In this document: positions 6,754 to 9,796 of the stretch, piece by piece
Layout: every line of letters starts with the position of its first letter
Position numbering within the stretch: position 1 is the first letter of the stretch
Origin: Candidatus Rifleibacteriota bacterium
GTDB lineage: Bacteria; Riflebacteria; Ozemobacteria; Ozemobacterales; Ozemobacteraceae
Direction of reading: 5' to 3'
Assembly (NCBI GenBank): GCA_029560455.1
Contig: JAKQKW010000065.1
Location: forward strand, 1 to 9,796
DNA length: 9,796 bases
Position numbers and translations under genes: made by a program
The notes under the pieces: generated by a model
What the model was told of the DNA's origin: nothing
The model's input: only the letters and a program-made list of their open reading frames with translations
The model's database searches: none

Positions 6754-6793
6754 AAAATTAAATCCCCCCATTTGCACGGGGGGATTTAATTTT
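6754..6793. terminator. Very strong symmetric terminator hairpin
   Basis: A perfect 16-bp stem, 6754-6769 with 6778-6793, has six C-G pairs next to an 8-base loop (ATTTGCAC) and ten A-T pairs at the base. The A/T base of the stem supplies U-rich ends in both directions. It is oriented to stop minus-strand transcripts of the exported-protein gene at 6902-7522. It would also stop any plus-strand transcription. It separates that gene from the nitroreductase promoter. Confidence 0.9.
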
Positions 6794-6802
6794 CTTAAAC
6801 CG

Positions 6803-6845
6803 GCATTTTTGCCTTGGTTTTTAGGGTTCTAAGGGCAAAAATTGC
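6803..6845 (-). terminator. Upstream companion hairpin in a tandem terminator region
   Basis: GCATTTTTGCCTT (6803-6815) pairs with AAGGGCAAAAATTGC (6831-6845), leaving a single T and a single G bulged, with a 15-base loop. It lies between the stop codon of the exported-protein gene and the perfect hairpin at 6754-6793. No T-run follows on the minus strand, so it probably stabilises the 3' end or pauses polymerase and does not terminate alone. Confidence 0.45.
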
Positions 6846-6901
6846 AACTTTTTCTTAACTTTTTCGGCTGTTTATGGGAATCTCGGTTGGTCCGACCCGA
6901 A

Positions 6902-7522
6902 TTATCTCGGGGTGGTGCCTTCGGCGTCGAAGGTGATGCCGAACAGGCGGTTTTCTTCAACCGGCTGCACGCTGTAGAAAACGACGCTGACGTTAGGGTT
7001 GATCAGCTTGCCATCGACGAGGTGTTTTTTATAGTCTTTGGCTTTGCCTTCTTCGAGGTCTCTCCAGAAGGTTTTGGCGGTTTTGCCCTGGATGGTTTCG
7101 AGCGCCTTGCGGATATTGGCAAACTTGCGGGTGAAAGTGGTGTTGACGCTGCCGTCGAAAGCGCTGGTCGAAGCCTGGCTGCTGTAATTGAACATGACGA
7201 CGACGTCTTTGACGTAATCACCTTCGTATGGGCCCTGGGTCAGGAAATTCGAGATGTCTTTCTGATTGCCGGCAAAGAAAATCGTGGCGGTAATCTTTTT
7301 AAAGAAGAAAGCGCCGCCCGAAACCACGCTGTGCTTATGCAGAACTTCGCCATTCGGCCAGGTCTTGATCAGGCGTTCGATAGTTTCGATTTCGCGGTTG
7401 GTATTATCGATATTCTTGCCGCGCACGACGATATAACCATAAATCGCGGCCTGAGCAGCGGTCACGAACGCAACAAAAATGAACGCGAGCATCAGAACAC
7501 TGAAAAATTTACGTGATTTCAT
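6902..7522 (-). CDS. Exported protein of unknown function
   Basis: A 206-residue protein that begins MKSRKFFSVLMLAF, a Sec signal peptide with K/R at the start, a hydrophobic core, and a probable cut after Ala-Gln-Ala (residues 22-24), giving a mature protein of about 182 residues starting AIYGYIVVRG. I see no lipobox, no further membrane segment and no catalytic motif I recognise. The mature part is rich in short beta-like segments (AFFFKKITATIFFAG, DVVVMFNYSS, NVSVVFYSVQPV) with one lysine-rich helical stretch. Two adjacent ATGs exist (7525 and 7522). GGAGGT at 7528-7533 is only 2 bases from the first but 5 from the second, so I use 7522. It has its own -10 upstream and tandem hairpins downstream, so it is transcribed separately from the operon to its right. 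Confidence 0.8.
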   Translation of the reverse strand: MKSRKFFSVLMLAFIFVAFVTAAQAAIYGYIVVRGKNIDNTNREIETIERLIKTWPNGEVLHKHSVVSGGAFFFKKITATIFFAGNQKDISNFLTQGPYEGDYVKDVVVMFNYSSQASTSAFDGSVNTTFTRKFANIRKALETIQGKTAKTFWRDLEEGKAKDYKKHLVDGKLINPNVSVVFYSVQPVEENRLFGITFDAEGTTPR

Positions 7523-7547
7523 CATCTACCTCCATGAATTTTTACAA

Positions 7548-7576
7548 ATTATAATGAAATTTTTCTCAAACGTTAA
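7548..7576 (-). promoter_or_regulatory. Promoter for the exported-protein gene at 6902-7522
   Basis: A consensus TATAAT lies on the minus strand (7553 down to 7548), with a partial -35 TTAACG (7576-7571) 17 bases upstream. The -35 falls inside the last codons of the nucleosidase-like gene. Transcription would start near 7541, only about 18 bases ahead of the ATG. Confidence 0.6.
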
Positions 7577-8162
7577 GACCCAATACCGGTAGTTCTGCAA
7601 AAAGTTTGCGCTGCCCGGCAATTTTTTCGAGCAGTCCCTGCGAAAATGGCATGGAAAAGGGCTCTTGGGCCGTGTCGCTGACAAAGCGAATCACTGCCGC
7701 CGCCTGCCCGGTCGTCGCAAAATGCCGGCAGAAGTAGAAGGCTTCCATGTCGACGAGCTCGGCGCCGGTTTTCTGCCAGGCCTTTAACCTTCGCCCCGGT
7801 TCGAAAATTGCCCTTTTGACCGTTAAAATCTTCGCTGGTTCAAACCCGACCGGAACCCGACCAACAATAGAATTTTCACCATCGGTGACTGCGCCGGCCG
7901 CAAAAAACCGGCCCGTTTCGATCTCCGGCGCGAGGGCACCGGCAGACCCGAAAAGAATGAATCTGTTAAAACCCGCCGGCATCTGCTCATCTGCCAGTGC
8001 GGCCAATAGCGGCTGTTCGCCGGCGCCGTTCCAGGTATAAATCTGGCCGCCTTTGAATTTCCAGTGCCGGGCGTCGGCCTGCCGGCATTCGGGAAGCAGT
8101 GAAGCGAGAACCTTCGCTTCGGCCTTGAAAGGGCAGAGAAAAAGAATGCCCGGATCTTTCAT
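7566..8162 (-). CDS. MTA/SAH nucleosidase-like hydrolase (nucleoside phosphorylase superfamily)
   Basis: A 198-residue protein, short for the family (E. coli MTAN is about 232). It keeps the superfamily layout: an N-terminal strand ILFLCPFKAEAKVL (6-19) with E15 at about the place of MTAN Glu12; FGSAGAL (71-77), the glycine-rich strand-turn; ELVDMEAFYFCRHF (135-148) with E140 like Glu174 of the VDMEG motif; and IRFVSDTAQ (158-166) with D163 like Asp197. These three positions are the catalytic and ribose/adenine-binding residues of MTAN, so hydrolase activity is likely. The substrate could be MTA, SAH, 5'-deoxyadenosine, futalosine or another nucleoside. Its ATG overlaps the stop of the radical SAM gene (TAATG), which implies translational coupling. 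A GAGGG lies 11 bases upstream. It is the last gene of the operon, and no terminator is visible before the next promoter. Confidence 0.72.
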   Translation of the reverse strand: MKDPGILFLCPFKAEAKVLASLLPECRQADARHWKFKGGQIYTWNGAGEQPLLAALADEQMPAGFNRFILFGSAGALAPEIETGRFFAAGAVTDGENSIVGRVPVGFEPAKILTVKRAIFEPGRRLKAWQKTGAELVDMEAFYFCRHFATTGQAAAVIRFVSDTAQEPFSMPFSQGLLEKIAGQRKLFAELPVLGLNV

Positions 8163-9265
8163 TATTTCTGGCCCTCTTTGAGATCAGCTTTGAGACCAGC
8201 TTTCAGACTGGCATCGAGAAGGCGCTTGAGATTACCGCTGGTGAAGGTCTGGTTTTCGAGTCTTTCCCAGACTTCCGGGGTTTCCATGCACATGTAGACG
8301 GCGGCGTCAGAAAAATATTCACCGAGGCCGACCCGCATGAAACTGTAGATTTCTTCTCTGAATGGCCTGAAATAACGTATTTTGCCATCGGTCGACGGGT
8401 AAAATTCTTCGGCGAAAATGCCGGTGTCGGGGTGATACTTCTCGACGTATTCCTGAAAACCTTTCGGAAACCGGAAAGTTCCGAGCGAAATCCAGTTGAC
8501 CGGCAGCCCTTTCAGATGATGATGCATGATCCGGAAAACTTCAGAATACTTCTCTTTCCAGCCGCTTACCGGAATCACCGGATCGAAATGAAACGACAGC
8601 CGGCAGCCGCTGGCCCGCGCCGCGGTCGCTGCGGCCGCCAGCCGTTCTTCAAGGGCGGCGGCGCCGTGTTCGAGGCGATCGATGGTTTCCTGAGGGTTCA
8701 GCGAAAAGGCGAGCGTCACGTGTCTGGCGTCTCTGGCCTGCAGAACCGGGTCGACAAAGGCGCTCTTGGTTTTGATTTCGAGCGTGAAATCGGGCATGCC
8801 GGCTGTCCAGTCGATGATGGCCGCATTGAGCGGAAATATCGGTTCGAGAGCGAGCGGGTCGCCGAACTGCCCGGTGCCAAGCCTGATCGGGCCGCTGATT
8901 CGCTGGCGCAGTTCGACGATCTCGCGGTGGCAGTCTTCCCAGTTGAGGAACAGCGTGACATCGCCGGCGCAGGTGTAATTCTGAATGATACAGTATTCGC
9001 AGCCGAACGGACAGCCCATGCCCCATTCGACGACCCAGTAACCGCAGCAGATGCTGCCTTTCTGACCGGGGCAGGGTTTGATGAAGGCGCCGTTGTTGCG
9101 GGCCAGCAGCAGGCCATTGCCCGGGTGCTGTTCGCCGGCAATGATGCTGCGGCTGCCGTATTTGATCTTTGCAGCAATCTGGTCGGCGAGCGGTGTGCCG
9201 GCAACTTCGTTCGAGATGAAGAGGTTTTCGAATTCAAGACGCCCGAATCTGGTGTTTGCAGTCAT
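8162..9265 (-). CDS. Spore-photoproduct-lyase-like radical SAM enzyme
   Basis: A 367-residue protein from the second in-frame ATG. The 4Fe-4S/SAM motif CPFGCEYC supplies C85, C89 and C92 (C-x3-C-x2-C), followed by IIQNYT, resembling the CYLQT of spore photoproduct lyase (SPL). Other SPL-family features are TGQFGDPLALEP (131-142), LEIKTKS (162-168), LAFSLNPQE (185-193), SFHFDPVIP (224-232) with GW soon after, and the closing YMCMETPEVWERL (324-336). Extra cysteines lie at C65, C73 and C74. The hydrogen-donor cysteine of Bacillus SPL (in its A-x-CTSD segment, from memory) appears replaced, since the matching stretch reads GTGQFGD. The DNA photolyase role is therefore unproven. The ATG at 9307 lacks a ribosome site and would overlap the previous gene by 32 bases; 9265 lies 10 bases past that stop, with weak GAAGAA upstream. 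Confidence 0.85.
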   Translation of the reverse strand: MTANTRFGRLEFENLFISNEVAGTPLADQIAAKIKYGSRSIIAGEQHPGNGLLLARNNGAFIKPCPGQKGSICCGYWVVEWGMGCPFGCEYCIIQNYTCAGDVTLFLNWEDCHREIVELRQRISGPIRLGTGQFGDPLALEPIFPLNAAIIDWTAGMPDFTLEIKTKSAFVDPVLQARDARHVTLAFSLNPQETIDRLEHGAAALEERLAAAATAARASGCRLSFHFDPVIPVSGWKEKYSEVFRIMHHHLKGLPVNWISLGTFRFPKGFQEYVEKYHPDTGIFAEEFYPSTDGKIRYFRPFREEIYSFMRVGLGEYFSDAAVYMCMETPEVWERLENQTFTSGNLKRLLDASLKAGLKADLKEGQK

Positions 9266-9275
9266 GATCGGTTCT

Positions 9276-9796
9276 TCACAGTTCCGGGACCGCGGTAAAA
9301 ATCTCATTGACGGCGGCCTTAACCTGGTCGAGCCGGTCGAGATGATTGCGGGTGAGGGTTACCGTCAGCTGCACACCGGGCTGGGAAAAGGTCGGATCGA
9401 TTCTGAGCTGGGCGGTCGGCGGCAGACTGGCGTTGGCGACTGCCGTTTCAAAATGCGTCAGTGCTTCGGTGCGGCGCGGCTGCGCGATTTTCTGCATGCT
9501 GGTGAGAACTTCGGCGGCACTGTTACCGGGAAGCTTCTCAGGCAGTTCATTGCGGCGCTGGGCCTGGCGCAGCAGACCGGCAATATTGCGCTTTTCGGCG
9601 GCGGTTCCGGGCAGCTGCAGCAGCGGCACGGCAAAACGGCCCATATCGTTGCCAAGGTGCCCGAGTTCGCGCCAGACAGTCATCGAAAGCGAAAGATCGA
9701 GAAGCTCGGGGTGGGGCAGGATTTCGGCGGCGATGAAAGCCAGTGCGATTTTCATGTGCGGTGACTCAGACAGGCCGGTATGTTTGAGAAACGCCG
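9276..9796 (-). CDS. Protein of unknown function, C-terminal part (N-terminus outside window)
   Basis: The reading frame is open from the right edge to a TGA at 9276-9278. An ATG at 9755 exists, but there is no stop between it and the edge, no ribosome site before it, and the residues upstream (FLKHTGLSESPH) continue the amphipathic pattern, so I treat the ATG as internal. About 173 residues are visible. They are mostly helical and Leu/Ala-rich, with repeats of short helices (IALAFIAAEILPHPELLDLSL; EVLTSMQKIAQ), then a segment that looks like beta strands, ending AQLRIDPTFSQPGVQLTVTL and a last helix. There is no signal peptide, membrane segment or catalytic motif in the visible part. The strand-rich C-terminus loosely recalls the C-terminal domain of flagellar hook-length control proteins, but this is too weak for a call. 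It is first in the visible part of the operon, 10 bases before the radical SAM gene. Confidence 0.6.
   Translation of the reverse strand, partial: AFLKHTGLSESPHMKIALAFIAAEILPHPELLDLSLSMTVWRELGHLGNDMGRFAVPLLQLPGTAAEKRNIAGLLRQAQRRNELPEKLPGNSAAEVLTSMQKIAQPRRTEALTHFETAVANASLPPTAQLRIDPTFSQPGVQLTVTLTRNHLDRLDQVKAAVNEIFTAVPEL

Noticed and set aside
6842..7516. 224-codon plus-strand ORF opposite the exported-protein gene
   Set aside because: The minus strand has a signal peptide, a GGAGGT site, a promoter and a terminator. The plus-strand frame starts at TTG without a ribosome site and is a mirror of that gene.
8162..9265. Naming the radical SAM protein as spore photoproduct lyase (splB)
   Set aside because: The fold and cluster motif fit, but the hydrogen-donor cysteine seems absent and no sporulation gene is in the window, so only the family-level call is supported.
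8432..9298. 288-codon plus-strand ORF opposite the radical SAM gene
   Set aside because: It lies antisense to a clear radical SAM protein with the cluster motif. It is a shadow caused by codon bias, with no recognisable domain of its own.
1..9796. CRISPR array, IS element, prophage, toxin-antitoxin pair or tRNA
   Set aside because: I saw no spaced direct repeats, transposase or integrase motifs, small overlapping toxin-like gene pairs or cloverleaf sequences on either strand.

Overview
The window is bacterial. Genes are densely packed on both strands, use ATG starts with Shine-Dalgarno sites, have sigma70-type -10 boxes, and end at several intrinsic terminators. Base composition is close to half G+C. 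Two proteins have classical Sec signal peptides. No 16S rRNA, tRNA or phylum-specific marker is present, so I do not assign a phylum. The gene set (a receiver/PEP-synthase-like ATP-grasp protein, a spore-photolyase-like radical SAM enzyme, a bacterial Mpv17-like protein) suggests an environmental, little-studied lineage. I see no IS element, phage gene, integrase, CRISPR array or plasmid function.

Layout, left to right. (1) 1-95: the 5' end of an exported-protein gene on the minus strand, divergent from (2) 220-3255, a 1011-residue protein with an N-terminal degenerate receiver-like domain, a more complete receiver domain, a PPDK/PEP-synthase-type ATP-binding domain and an unfamiliar C-terminus; a strong terminator follows. 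(3) 3387-4905, plus strand: a membrane-anchored single-domain rhodanese, a two-TM protein of unknown function with its own good promoter, and a MOSC protein. (4) 5056-5592, plus strand: a small membrane protein resembling Mpv17/PMP22, then a terminator candidate. (5) 5593-5951: no protein gene, but two stable hairpins whose loops are perfectly complementary (possible kissing-loop RNA), ending at a strong bidirectional hairpin. (6) Minus strand from 6575 down to 5952: a nitroreductase. (7) 6576-6901: the nitroreductase leader and two tandem hairpins, one with a perfect 16-bp stem. (8) Minus strand from 7522 down to 6902: an exported protein of unknown function with its own promoter. (9) Minus strand from 9796 down to 7566: an apparent operon running in from outside the window, with an unknown protein (partial), a spore-photolyase-like radical SAM enzyme, and an MTA/SAH-nucleosidase-like hydrolase whose ATG overlaps the radical SAM stop codon.

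Working together: the clearest functional link is the last pair. A radical SAM enzyme usually releases 5'-deoxyadenosine, and MTAN-type nucleosidases can remove that inhibitory by-product, so a translationally coupled pair makes biochemical sense (inference). Rhodanese and MOSC proteins both belong to sulfur-transfer chemistry and lie near each other, but they are separated by a promoter and an unrelated membrane protein, so that link is weak. The most unusual items are the kissing-loop RNA candidate at about 5671-5920, the receiver/ATP-grasp protein that lacks a recognisable phospho-histidine domain, and the Mpv17-like bacterial protein.
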